Part shown: in pieces, positions 1 to 6,611 of the stretch | How positions within the stretch are numbered: the stretch's first letter is position 1 | How the letters are laid out: each line of letters starts with the position of its first letter | NCBI GenBank assembly: GCA_964551815.1 | Contig: CAZKEL010000068.1 | Coordinates: forward strand, 1-10,415 | DNA: 10,415 nucleotides | Direction: 5' to 3' | Origin: D37C17 sp964551815 | GTDB taxonomy: Bacteria; Fidelibacterota; Marinisomatia; SCGC-AAA003-L08; D37C17 | The notes under the pieces: generated by a model | What the model saw: the letters and a program-made list of their open reading frames with translations, nothing else | Database searches by the model: none | What the model was told of the DNA's origin: nothing | Program-made: the position numbers and the translations under genes

Positions 1-1044
1 ATTGGAGGGGGGAAAAGTCTGGGGAGAATGGGGATAAAAACTTTTTTTTACTATCTTACTACCAGTTTGTTTGCCATCCTAATTGGACTTACCCTCACTA
101 ATATTATTCAACCGGGAACTGGGGTAAACCTGGGAGGGACTGAATCATTTAATCCTGAAAATTTACAAAAGCCAGGCTCTCCTGCTGATATTTTGATCCG
201 TATGATTCCACTCAATCCCTTTCAGGCCGCTTCTACCGGAGATATGCTGGGTATCATTTTCTTTGCTATATTCCTGGGTGTAGGTCTCACCCGAATTGAT
301 GAAAAGAAGGGAGAATGGTTGAAAAATTTCTTCTCTGCTTCTTTTGAGGTTATGATGAATCTAACTCAAATCATCATCAAAGTAGCTCCTCTGGGGGTTT
401 TAGGGCTCATCACAAAGGCTGTGGCTACTTCGGGATTTGCCCTTTTTTCAGCAGTGGGACATTACATGCTCACTATAGCTGGTGGACTTACTATTCATCT
501 CCTGGTGGTTCTTCCCCTTCTCTTTTATCTGTTAACGGGGATTCATCCTAAACAGCATTTTTCTGCCATGGTATCAGCTTTGGCAACTGCATTTTCCACC
601 AGTTCTTCAAATGCAACTCTTCCTGTTACCATGCGGTGTGTAGAAGAGAACGCAGGTGTTTCAAATAAGGTCTCATCCTTTGTTCTCCCCATGGGTGCAA
701 CAGTAAATATGGACGGTACAGCTTTGTACGAATGTGCCGGTGTTTTGTTTATAGGGCAGGTTCTGGGAATAGAATTAACCCTGGCAAACCAGATCACCAT
801 TGTCATCACAGCTCTCTTAGCATCTGTTGGGGCTGCAGGAATTCCCAGTGCAGGGTTAGTCATGATATTTATTGTGACTCAAGCAGTGGGTTTTCAGGAC
901 GCAGATGTCGCCCTCATTATCGGAACCATGCTGGCTGTTGACCGGCCTTTGGATATGATGCGTACCATGGTGAATATTTTCAGCGATTCAGTGGGAACAA
1001 CCATTATCGCTCACTCTGAGGGTGAAAAACTATATCAACCTTAA
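1..1044 (+). CDS. Dicarboxylate/amino acid:cation symporter (DAACS/SDF family), 5' end outside window
   Basis: Secondary transporter of the GltP/GltT/DctA family, which takes up acidic amino acids or C4-dicarboxylates with Na+ or H+ across the inner membrane. The frame is open from base 1 and the first residues (GGGKSLGRMG) already match the family, so the true start lies before the window and the ATG at 28 is internal. The first re-entrant loop carries SSSNATLP (601-624). The helix 7 motif NMDGT is at 706-720. The helix 8 block DRPLDMMRTMVNIFSD (940-987) keeps the residues equivalent to D390, D394, R397, N401 and D405 of GltPh. The conserved Arg (codon 961) points to an acidic substrate, but which one cannot be told. 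The gene ends tail to tail with menD in a shared TTAA and has no visible terminator of its own. Confidence 0.93.
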   Translation: MGGGKSLGRMGIKTFFYYLTTSLFAILIGLTLTNIIQPGTGVNLGGTESFNPENLQKPGSPADILIRMIPLNPFQAASTGDMLGIIFFAIFLGVGLTRIDEKKGEWLKNFFSASFEVMMNLTQIIIKVAPLGVLGLITKAVATSGFALFSAVGHYMLTIAGGLTIHLLVVLPLLFYLLTGIHPKQHFSAMVSALATAFSTSSSNATLPVTMRCVEENAGVSNKVSSFVLPMGATVNMDGTALYECAGVLFIGQVLGIELTLANQITIVITALLASVGAAGIPSAGLVMIFIVTQAVGFQDADVALIIGTMLAVDRPLDMMRTMVNIFSDSVGTTIIAHSEGEKLYQP

Positions 1045-2717
1045 ATTTCAGCTAAAGCATACTTAATTTGTTCAGCTATATTTTTATGCTGACGAATATT
1101 TTCTTCAATATCCGATTTTATCTCAATTAGGGAAATCCCGGAAACTGAATGGCATTTCTTAATCTGAGTTTTCAATTCTAATTGGTCATTTACCAAATGG
1201 TAAGGAATTCCAAATAATGCTGCCGTTTTTTGGAGTTCTACCCCAGGGTTAGTTGTCCAATAAGTTGAGAAATCCTGTATCCCTTTATCTGCTATGGGCA
1301 GAAATGAAAATATCCCGCCACCTGCATTATTTACTACCACAATGGTCAATTGGGTTGTATCACTTTTCCCTAAAAGTCCACTCAAATCGTGGAAAAAACT
1401 CACATCACCAATAAGCAAAAGGGATTTAGCATTTAGGTTGCATTGTGCAACGCCTAATGCAGTGGAAATAACTCCGTCAATTCCACTGGCACCCCGATTG
1501 GAGAAGGTGGAAATTTTTGTAGGTGTTACTGAAGTGAAGCTGTTTACATCTCGTATAGGCATAGAGTTTCCTATGATGAAATTATCTCCGTCATTTAGTG
1601 ACTCAATACAGGTCTTAGCAGTTTTTCCTTCATAAAATTTCTCATTATTATGAATGGTTGCTCTTGTAGATTTTTCCAACTGTAGAATATAATCAGTCCA
1701 TCTCCTCTGATTCTCAGAGCTAATTGCTTCCAATTGCACCTTGCAAAAGTCACCGATAGAAGCTTGAATATACTGGGGACAATCATCATTAAACTGCTCC
1801 CAGGCATCTATCAATATGGTTTTGTCTTTCCAATTATCCAAATAATGATTTAAAATTTTTGAGGTAGGTTTTCTGCCAAACCGCAGCACAAGATGAGGAT
1901 TTATTTCTTTAGTACGCATGAATAAATCATAATGTGAGATAATCAGCGGACACTCATTACCATACCGAATTTGTGAGAGAGAATCTGCAAAAATTGGGGC
2001 TTTTAATTTTTCCGCAAGGGCAATAATTTCATTCTGGTGGTGATTTCCTTCCATGGGACCATAAACAATGAGGGTGTTTCCTTCAAATGCCAGTATTGGA
2101 ATTTCTTTTGGTTTGGGTGAAGGAAGATTAATTTCCTCTTGGGGAGGTTCTAAGGATTGGCAGTCCTTTAAATTTTCCGGAAGCAGCGGCTCATTAAAAG
2201 GGAAATTTAAATGAACAGGTCCTGGGGGTTTAATTTGGTAAGAGCCCACAGCATTTATCCATGCATCCTTCAAAATGGAAATTAGGGTTGTGGTATTTGA
2301 AACGGGCAGTCCAACATCTCTGAAATAGCGAACATGGCTGCCATACAGATTCTGTTGGTTAATGGTTTGATTTGCCCCTGTGCCGGTAAGAAAGGCTGGT
2401 CTGTCAGCAGTGAGAATAATGAGGGGTACTCTGCTCATTTCCGCTTCGATCACTGCAGGATAATAATTCGCTGCAGCTGTCCCTGAAGTACAAATTAAAA
2501 CAACGGGAGTCTGTGTAGATTTAGCAATTCCAAGTGCAAAAAACGCAGCCCCCCTTTCGTCAATATGGCTGCTGCAATCAATTCCATCAATTGCAGTGAA
2601 AGCAGTCGTGAGAGGTGAATTCCTTGCACCGGGTGAAATACAGGCATGCTTAACCCCCAACTGATGCAGAATGGAGACAGAAATATTAGACCAAATGAAA
2701 TTATTAATTGTTGAAAT
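1041..2717 (-). CDS. menD: MenD, SEPHCHC synthase (menaquinone biosynthesis), probable ATT start
   Basis: Thiamine-diphosphate enzyme that joins isochorismate and 2-oxoglutarate with loss of CO2, the second dedicated step of menaquinone synthesis in the cytoplasm. Seen motifs: SPGARNSPL near the N-terminus, HIDERGAAFFALG with the activating Glu, ILTADRP and GANQTINQQNLYG, GNSMPIRD, SNRGASGIDG, the cofactor/Mg block IGDVSFFHDL, and VVVNNAGGGIF. The first standard start is TTG at 2660, but that cuts off the conserved N-terminal helix. The frame stays open to a TAA at 2721-2723 and encodes NNFIW followed by an 11-residue spacing to GVKH. That matches E. coli MenD NRRW...GVRH residue for residue. 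ATT at 2717 gives MSTINNFIW and 558 residues, close to the usual 556. The catalytic domains look intact. It lies downstream of menF on the same strand with a gap of about 96 bp. Confidence 0.95.
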   Translation of the reverse strand: MSTINNFIWSNISVSILHQLGVKHACISPGARNSPLTTAFTAIDGIDCSSHIDERGAAFFALGIAKSTQTPVVLICTSGTAAANYYPAVIEAEMSRVPLIILTADRPAFLTGTGANQTINQQNLYGSHVRYFRDVGLPVSNTTTLISILKDAWINAVGSYQIKPPGPVHLNFPFNEPLLPENLKDCQSLEPPQEEINLPSPKPKEIPILAFEGNTLIVYGPMEGNHHQNEIIALAEKLKAPIFADSLSQIRYGNECPLIISHYDLFMRTKEINPHLVLRFGRKPTSKILNHYLDNWKDKTILIDAWEQFNDDCPQYIQASIGDFCKVQLEAISSENQRRWTDYILQLEKSTRATIHNNEKFYEGKTAKTCIESLNDGDNFIIGNSMPIRDVNSFTSVTPTKISTFSNRGASGIDGVISTALGVAQCNLNAKSLLLIGDVSFFHDLSGLLGKSDTTQLTIVVVNNAGGGIFSFLPIADKGIQDFSTYWTTNPGVELQKTAALFGIPYHLVNDQLELKTQIKKCHSVSGISLIEIKSDIEENIRQHKNIAEQIKYALAEI

Positions 2718-2732
2718 TACTTACTCTATATT

Positions 2733-2760
2733 ATTGATTAATTTTACTACATTAATCAAT
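2733..2760. repeat. Perfect 10-bp inverted repeat upstream of menD
   Basis: ATTGATTAAT at 2733-2742 and its exact reverse complement at 2751-2760 are separated by TTTACTAC. It lies 16 bp upstream of the inferred menD ATT start. It could be an operator for a dimeric repressor or a weak RNA hairpin in the menF-menD transcript. It is too AT-rich to be a convincing terminator. Confidence 0.6.
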
Positions 2761-2767
2761 ATACCTT

Positions 2768-2809
2768 TTTCATTATTCAATCTTCATTATTCGATGCTCC
2801 ACATTCAAT
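2768..2809. repeat. Three degenerate 14-bp tandem repeat units
   Basis: Units on the plus strand are TTTCATTATTCAAT (2768-2781), CTTCATTATTCGAT (2782-2795) and GCTCCACATTCAAT (2796-2809). The first two differ at two positions and the third is more diverged. The array fills most of the menF-menD gap just after the menF stop. It resembles the short ATTGAAT-type intergenic filler I associate with FCB-group genomes. No function is inferred. Confidence 0.6.
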
Positions 2810-2813
2810 GGAG

Positions 2814-4223
2814 TTAAATTTGTCCCCCGGACAATGCTGAAATGATAGGCTGAAGTTTCAGCTCGGTCTCATTCCATTCTGTTTCAGGCAGAGATTCAGA
2901 GACAATTCCTCCCCCGGCAAATACATGAGCTTCTTCATCTTTTACCAGAGCAGATCGTAATGCTACGAAAAACTCACCTTCTCCTTTTGCGTCAATCCAA
3001 CCAATGGGACCTGAATACCACCCTCTGTCATGGCTTTCCAATTTTCCTATGAGGTCCATTGCCGTATAGGTGGGAGAACCTGCCACAGCAGAAGTAGGAT
3101 GTAATATAGAAACCAGATCAAGAACGGTTTCACTACCGGTTAGTTGTCCTGCTATGGGAGTTTGCAAATGCTGCACATTTTTCAATTTAAGTATTTGAGG
3201 GATTTCTGGGTATTGGATATCCCTTACCAGTCCTTTCAATTTGCGTAGAATCTGTTCTCTCACCAGATTATGTTCTTCCCGTTCTTTGTGGCTGTCCAAC
3301 AAAGTTTCAGCCAGAACGCGGTCTTCTTCCATATTTTTTCCTCTGGCTATGGTTCCGGCTAAGGCTTCCGTTTTGGCATAGCCGTTTCGCAAATGGATTA
3401 ATCGCTCAGGCGTTGACCCAAAGAAAGTCCCCTGCCCGGGGAAGGAGAAGAAGAAACTGTTACATTTGGAGTAGGCATTCCGCAGAATCTGCATTGCTGA
3501 CACTGCACTGAAATCTCTCCCTATTTTCACATGATGTGAACGTGAAATAACAACTTTTTCCAAATACCCGGGTTTGATTTTTTCAAGGGCTGTGTAAATG
3601 GTCTGGTTATAGGTGTTTTCATCAGGTACATCTTTGAATTTATCAACAGCAACCCGGGATATTGGCGGAAGAGTTACAGGAAGCCTGTTCTGGTAAAAGC
3701 TGATAGTTTTTTTAATTTCTTCTGAGAGGTTTTTTGTAGTATCCTCTTTATTTACCATAACCGAGATAGTGAGCCAGGCACCATCGTCTGTGAGAGTTGC
3801 AAGGCATTGAGGAATGAGAAAACGGGTATGGGGAAAATCTTTCCAGGTTTCATCTGGTCTTTCGGATTGGTTAAACGCAAATCCTCCCATGAATCTTGGA
3901 CCAATGAGAGAATTATCCGATAGGGCTACCCCTGTTTGAATGGTGTGGAGCAATTCCTCTTTGACCAATTCAGGGTTACACTCTCTTTTTTTACTTATAT
4001 CCACTACAGAGCCAATTCCTGCAAATGCCGCTCCTCTGGATGGTTGCTCCCAATAAATACGAATCTGGTTTTTATCGGCAGGATGCGTTAGCAGGGGCAG
4101 CAGATCCCGCACATCAAATCGAAAGGAACAAGAAAAGAGTATGGGGTGCTTATGGTTTATAGCACTTTGTATTGCATCGCCTAATCCGGCCTTCAAGTCT
4201 TTCTCTTTAACCGTCTGAATCAC
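2814..4223 (-). CDS. menF: MenF-type isochorismate synthase
   Basis: Converts chorismate to isochorismate, the committed step into menaquinone, in the cytoplasm. The C-terminal two thirds is the chorismate-binding domain shared with EntC, TrpE and PabB. Numbered from the GTG at 4223 there are 469 residues. Lys223 in EKVVISRS fits the general base. Glu273 in STPERL, 50 residues later, fits the general acid (the same spacing as K190/E240 in E. coli MenF). TEALAGT is at 285-291, followed by KEREEHNLV, LHPTSAVAG and WYSGPIGW, with Mg2+-binding Glu residues expected in EHNL and near the C-terminus. The frame runs open to an ATG at 4409, but that overlaps the start of divergent ubiE and the extra residues are not family-like. 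A promoter-like pair at 4255-4282 places transcription start near 4248, just ahead of the GTG. No clear Shine-Dalgarno precedes the GTG, so the start is only moderately sure. menD follows on the same strand. Confidence 0.93.
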   Translation of the reverse strand: MIQTVKEKDLKAGLGDAIQSAINHKHPILFSCSFRFDVRDLLPLLTHPADKNQIRIYWEQPSRGAAFAGIGSVVDISKKRECNPELVKEELLHTIQTGVALSDNSLIGPRFMGGFAFNQSERPDETWKDFPHTRFLIPQCLATLTDDGAWLTISVMVNKEDTTKNLSEEIKKTISFYQNRLPVTLPPISRVAVDKFKDVPDENTYNQTIYTALEKIKPGYLEKVVISRSHHVKIGRDFSAVSAMQILRNAYSKCNSFFFSFPGQGTFFGSTPERLIHLRNGYAKTEALAGTIARGKNMEEDRVLAETLLDSHKEREEHNLVREQILRKLKGLVRDIQYPEIPQILKLKNVQHLQTPIAGQLTGSETVLDLVSILHPTSAVAGSPTYTAMDLIGKLESHDRGWYSGPIGWIDAKGEGEFFVALRSALVKDEEAHVFAGGGIVSESLPETEWNETELKLQPIISALSGGQI

Positions 4224-4254
4224 CTGAAAATTTACAGGTACCCATAGGATTGGA

Positions 4255-4282
4255 AGTATATTTTTACGGGGGAAGGTGTAAA
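4255..4282 (-). promoter_or_regulatory. Sigma70-like promoter candidate for menF-menD
   Basis: On the minus strand TTTACA (4282-4277) and TATACT (4260-4255) are separated by 16 bp. Each matches five of six consensus bases. Transcription would begin near 4248, giving a leader of about 25 nt to the GTG at 4223. It sits in the 93-bp gap between divergent menF and ubiE. No equally good pair was found for ubiE on the plus strand. Confidence 0.45.
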
Positions 4283-4316
4283 TTTCCGCCAGTAACGGAA
4301 GAAAGGAATTAAAGAA

Positions 4317-5036
4317 TTGCCCGAATTTATACATGAAGGAGGAGATAAGAAAAAATTTGTCAGGAAAATGTTTAACGACATTTCCTCCAATTATGACTTT
4401 CTCAATCACTTTCTCAGCTTAGGTATTGATATATATTGGAGAAAAATATTCGTCCGGAAACTCAATATATCCAATGGAGATCATATTGCGGATATCGCCT
4501 GCGGTACCGGAGATGTTTGCTTTGAAATTCTAAAACGCCATTCTGCAATTATCACCGGAATTGATTTAGCAGAAAATATGATTTCTATCGCCACAGAAAA
4601 GGCTGGCAAAAAACAATTTGATACGGTCCAATTTCTTGTGGGAGATGCAGAAAACCTTCCCCTTGATTCTCACTCAGTAGATATTCTTACCATCTCCTAT
4701 GGATTTCGAAACATTGCTAATTACGAAAAAGCCATTGCGGAATTCCACAGGGTATTAAAACCAGGTGGTAAGCTGGGGATTCTGGAGTTTTCTAAACCGA
4801 AAACTTCTTGGCTGGGTTCGCTGTTCACCTTTTATTTTCATCAGATATTACCCCGATTAGGCAGTCTCTTTTCCCGGTCGGATGCCTACCGTTACCTGCC
4901 AGAATCCGTGGACTTTTTCCCTTCCCGCGAAGATATCTGTAGAAAGCTTGTTTATGGTGGATTCCAGAGAGCAGAAATTCATGACCTCACCTTTGGTATT
5001 TCTACCATATTTTTAGGCTTCAATGGTGATGAATAA
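4317..5036 (+). CDS. ubiE: Demethylmenaquinone methyltransferase (UbiE/MenG)
   Basis: SAM-dependent methyltransferase for the last step of menaquinone synthesis, demethylmenaquinone to menaquinone. With menF and menD next door, the menG role is the natural one. The 239 residues match the usual family length. Family blocks in order: KMFNDISSNYDFLNHFLSLG (18-37), SAM motif I IADIACGTGD (57-66), the acidic GIDLAENM (81-88), GDAENLP (109-115), ISYGFRNI (126-133), RVLKPGGKLGILEFSKP (145-161) and AYRYLPESV (190-198). The start is TTG at 4317, with AAAGGA (4302-4307) nine bases upstream. The next in-frame ATG at 4368 would cut into the conserved N-terminal block. It is divergent from menF. Its last 14 bases overlap the following transporter, which suggests co-transcription. 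Confidence 0.95.
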   Translation: MPEFIHEGGDKKKFVRKMFNDISSNYDFLNHFLSLGIDIYWRKIFVRKLNISNGDHIADIACGTGDVCFEILKRHSAIITGIDLAENMISIATEKAGKKQFDTVQFLVGDAENLPLDSHSVDILTISYGFRNIANYEKAIAEFHRVLKPGGKLGILEFSKPKTSWLGSLFTFYFHQILPRLGSLFSRSDAYRYLPESVDFFPSREDICRKLVYGGFQRAEIHDLTFGISTIFLGFNGDE

Positions 5037-5883
5037 TAAATTAACAGCACAGGCAAGTCTCATTCTTGTTACCATCATTTGGGGTATAACCTTTGTTTTG
5101 GTGAAAAATGCCCTGAATGATGCAGCCCCTTTTTCTTTTGCTGCCCTTCGCTTTGGGCTGGCAACCATCCTTACAGCATTACTGCTTCATAAAAACATTT
5201 TTTCTATTTCAAAATATGAATTAATTGGTGGCCTGCTCTGTGGGTTTTTCCTCTTCATGGGGTATGCCTTTCAAAATTTCGGTCTTATGATTACCTCTGC
5301 CAGTAAATCAGCTTTTATTACCTCCGTGTCTGTGTTGATTGTTCCGCTGATGCTGGTTGCCTTGGATATCCAACAGGTAAAACTTCGAATCTGGATAGCC
5401 GTCTGCTTAGCCACGATAGGATTATACCTCCTCATCATGCCCGGAAGTGGCGGGTTAAATATTGGGGATATCCTCACATTCGGTTGTGCAGTGAGTTTTG
5501 CTGTGCATATCATTGCGCAGGATAACTACCTGAAGAAAAAAATTCGACTTCTGCCCTTCTTTTTGGTACAATCCATTACAGTGACTGGTATTTCATTCAT
5601 TCATGCTCTCGTTTTTGAACCTGAAAGTATCATTGGGTCCGAACGCCTGGTGTATGCCATTTTGGTGACTGGAGTTTTTGCAACATTCATTGCTTTTTTG
5701 TTGATGATTTGGGCACAGAAAATACTGAATCCCTCGGAAACCGCCATCATATTCGCCATGGAGCCTGTTGCCGCCTCCCTCTATGCCATTGTCTTTGCAG
5801 GGGAAATATTGGGCTTCTGGGCCTGGGTAGGTGGTGGACTCATTTGCCTGGCGGTTATTTACGGAGAATCAGGGAAAGAATAG
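5023..5883 (+). CDS. EamA/DMT-family transporter
   Basis: Inner-membrane protein of the drug/metabolite transporter superfamily, 286 residues, with the expected ten hydrophobic segments in two EamA repeats of five. The first repeat starts with the family-typical SLILVTIIWGITFVLVKNAL and AALRFGLAT. The second begins near residue 150 with LTFGCAVSFAVHIIAQDNYL and ends in the usual Pro/Ala/Glu-containing block (IIFAMEPVAASLYAIVFAGE). Substrates in this family range from amino acids to nucleotides and cannot be read from sequence. ATG at 5023 overlaps the ubiE end by 14 bp, and a second in-frame ATG at 5029 is equally possible. It is probably translationally coupled to ubiE, though nothing in the sequence ties it to quinone synthesis. 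Confidence 0.9.
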   Translation: MVMNNKLTAQASLILVTIIWGITFVLVKNALNDAAPFSFAALRFGLATILTALLLHKNIFSISKYELIGGLLCGFFLFMGYAFQNFGLMITSASKSAFITSVSVLIVPLMLVALDIQQVKLRIWIAVCLATIGLYLLIMPGSGGLNIGDILTFGCAVSFAVHIIAQDNYLKKKIRLLPFFLVQSITVTGISFIHALVFEPESIIGSERLVYAILVTGVFATFIAFLLMIWAQKILNPSETAIIFAMEPVAASLYAIVFAGEILGFWAWVGGGLICLAVIYGESGKE

Positions 5884-5986
5884 TAGTTTATGGTCAGTGG
5901 TCACTTGCCTGCCTACCTGCCGGCTGGTCAATCGTCCAACTACACAAAAGTTACGATGGATAAATAGTGTTAACGTAGATTGGCTG

Positions 5987-6062
5987 GCCCATGGCAGCCT
6001 TGACGTAGAGGGGTCATTTGTCATTTCTGCTTGCCCATCGTAGCCTTGGCGTAGATGGGTCT
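5987..6062. repeat. Two imperfect 30-bp direct repeats, the second able to form a hairpin
   Basis: Copy 1 at 5987-6016 and copy 2 at 6033-6062 agree at 25 of 30 positions and start 46 bp apart. Both begin GCCCAT and share AGCCTTG and CGTAGA. Copy 2 is close to self-complementary (CCCATCGTAGCC against GGCGTAGATGGG around TTG), so it could fold as a hairpin. Copy 1 has lost the outer pairing. Confidence 0.6.
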
Positions 6063-6095
6063 CACCTCTTCATTCGCTTCGCTCAATACGAGGTG
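6063..6095 (+). repeat. CACCTC/GAGGTG inverted repeat followed by T-rich tract
   Basis: CACCTC (6063-6068) pairs with GAGGTG (6090-6095) across a 21-base loop, and T/C runs follow from 6101. A weak terminator for the upstream transporter transcript is possible. The stem is short and the loop long, so this is unsure. Confidence 0.3.
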
Positions 6096-6200
6096 CAAGC
6101 CTTTTTCCTTTTTCTCCACTTATAGGTAGTCCTGAAGCCTTCTCCATCCTTACTAATTCACTCTTGGAACAGAAGACTATATCCTGTTAAACTACCCCCA

Positions 6201-6611
6201 TTGAAATATCTTTCTTCCATATTTCTTTGTGCAGGAATTTTAATTTTCCTTCAGGCATGTTCAGATTTAGGTTCAAATCCAAATGGCGTCGAATGTCAAA
6301 CCTTGGATGCCTGTGGGGTATGCGATGGTGACGGCTCCACTTGTAATATATCCTTTTCCAGAATTCAATCCATTTTTAATACTTATTGTACTTCCTGTCA
6401 TGGAACACAGGGCGGACTTTCACTCACCTCTTATGACGAAATGATGCAGGGGGGAAACAGCGGTGCCGTTGTCACACCTGGCGATCATACCAATAGTTAT
6501 TTATGGCAAAAAATTAATGATGGATCTATGCCTCCCTCAGGCGAGAAACCAACTACAGCAGACCTCAATACTATTGCCACCTGGATTGACGAGGGTGCTT
6601 CTTCTCAATGA
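6201..6611 (+). CDS. One-heme c-type cytochrome lipoprotein
   Basis: Probable membrane-anchored electron carrier outside the cytoplasm. Residues 1-20 form a lipoprotein signal ending in the lipobox LQAC, with Cys20 as the acylated residue. Residues 32-48 are a Cys/Asp/Gly spacer (DACGVCDGDGSTC) of the type common in secreted FCB-group proteins. Residues 50-136 form a small cytochrome c domain: FNTYCTSCHG, with heme-binding CTSCH at 63-67, and SMPPSGEK with Met110 as the likely axial ligand. The layout, including GGLSLTSYDEMMQGG, VTPGDHTNSYLWQKI and IATWIDEGA, resembles the PSCyt1-like domain of Planctomycetes and related phyla. The start is TTG at 6201, chosen because it opens the signal peptide directly. 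There is no Shine-Dalgarno. It overlaps the next gene by 4 bp (ATGA). Confidence 0.85.
   Translation: MKYLSSIFLCAGILIFLQACSDLGSNPNGVECQTLDACGVCDGDGSTCNISFSRIQSIFNTYCTSCHGTQGGLSLTSYDEMMQGGNSGAVVTPGDHTNSYLWQKINDGSMPPSGEKPTTADLNTIATWIDEGASSQ

Larger units (their letters stand above)
5884..6200. other. Repeat-rich non-coding spacer
   Basis: This 317-bp gap contains no frame with credible coding features. It starts with GGTCAGTGGTCAC and a CCTGCC direct repeat (CCTGCCTACCTGCC) running into the palindrome GCCGGC. It continues with three related CGTAGA-containing units near 5974, 6004 and 6051, then an inverted repeat at 6063-6095 followed by pyrimidine runs. The leading part is richer in G and C than the flanking spacer. 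It looks like dispersed intergenic repeat material and must also hold the 3' end of the transporter transcript and the promoter of the cytochrome cluster. I could not identify a promoter with confidence. Confidence 0.6.

Noticed and set aside
543..863. Long minus-strand open frame inside the symporter
   Set aside because: It is antisense to well-conserved transporter motifs, with no family features or ribosome-binding site.
5709..6043. Plus-strand frames running from the transporter end into the spacer
   Set aside because: Composition is odd (many Arg, Gly, Cys, Trp), they overlap the real gene in another frame, and the sequence is repeat material rather than protein-like.
5987..6062. CRISPR array
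   Set aside because: Only two diverged copies with a 16-bp separation and no cas genes nearby.
5884..6200. Insertion sequence remnant
   Set aside because: No transposase-like coding sequence, long terminal inverted repeats or target duplication could be found.
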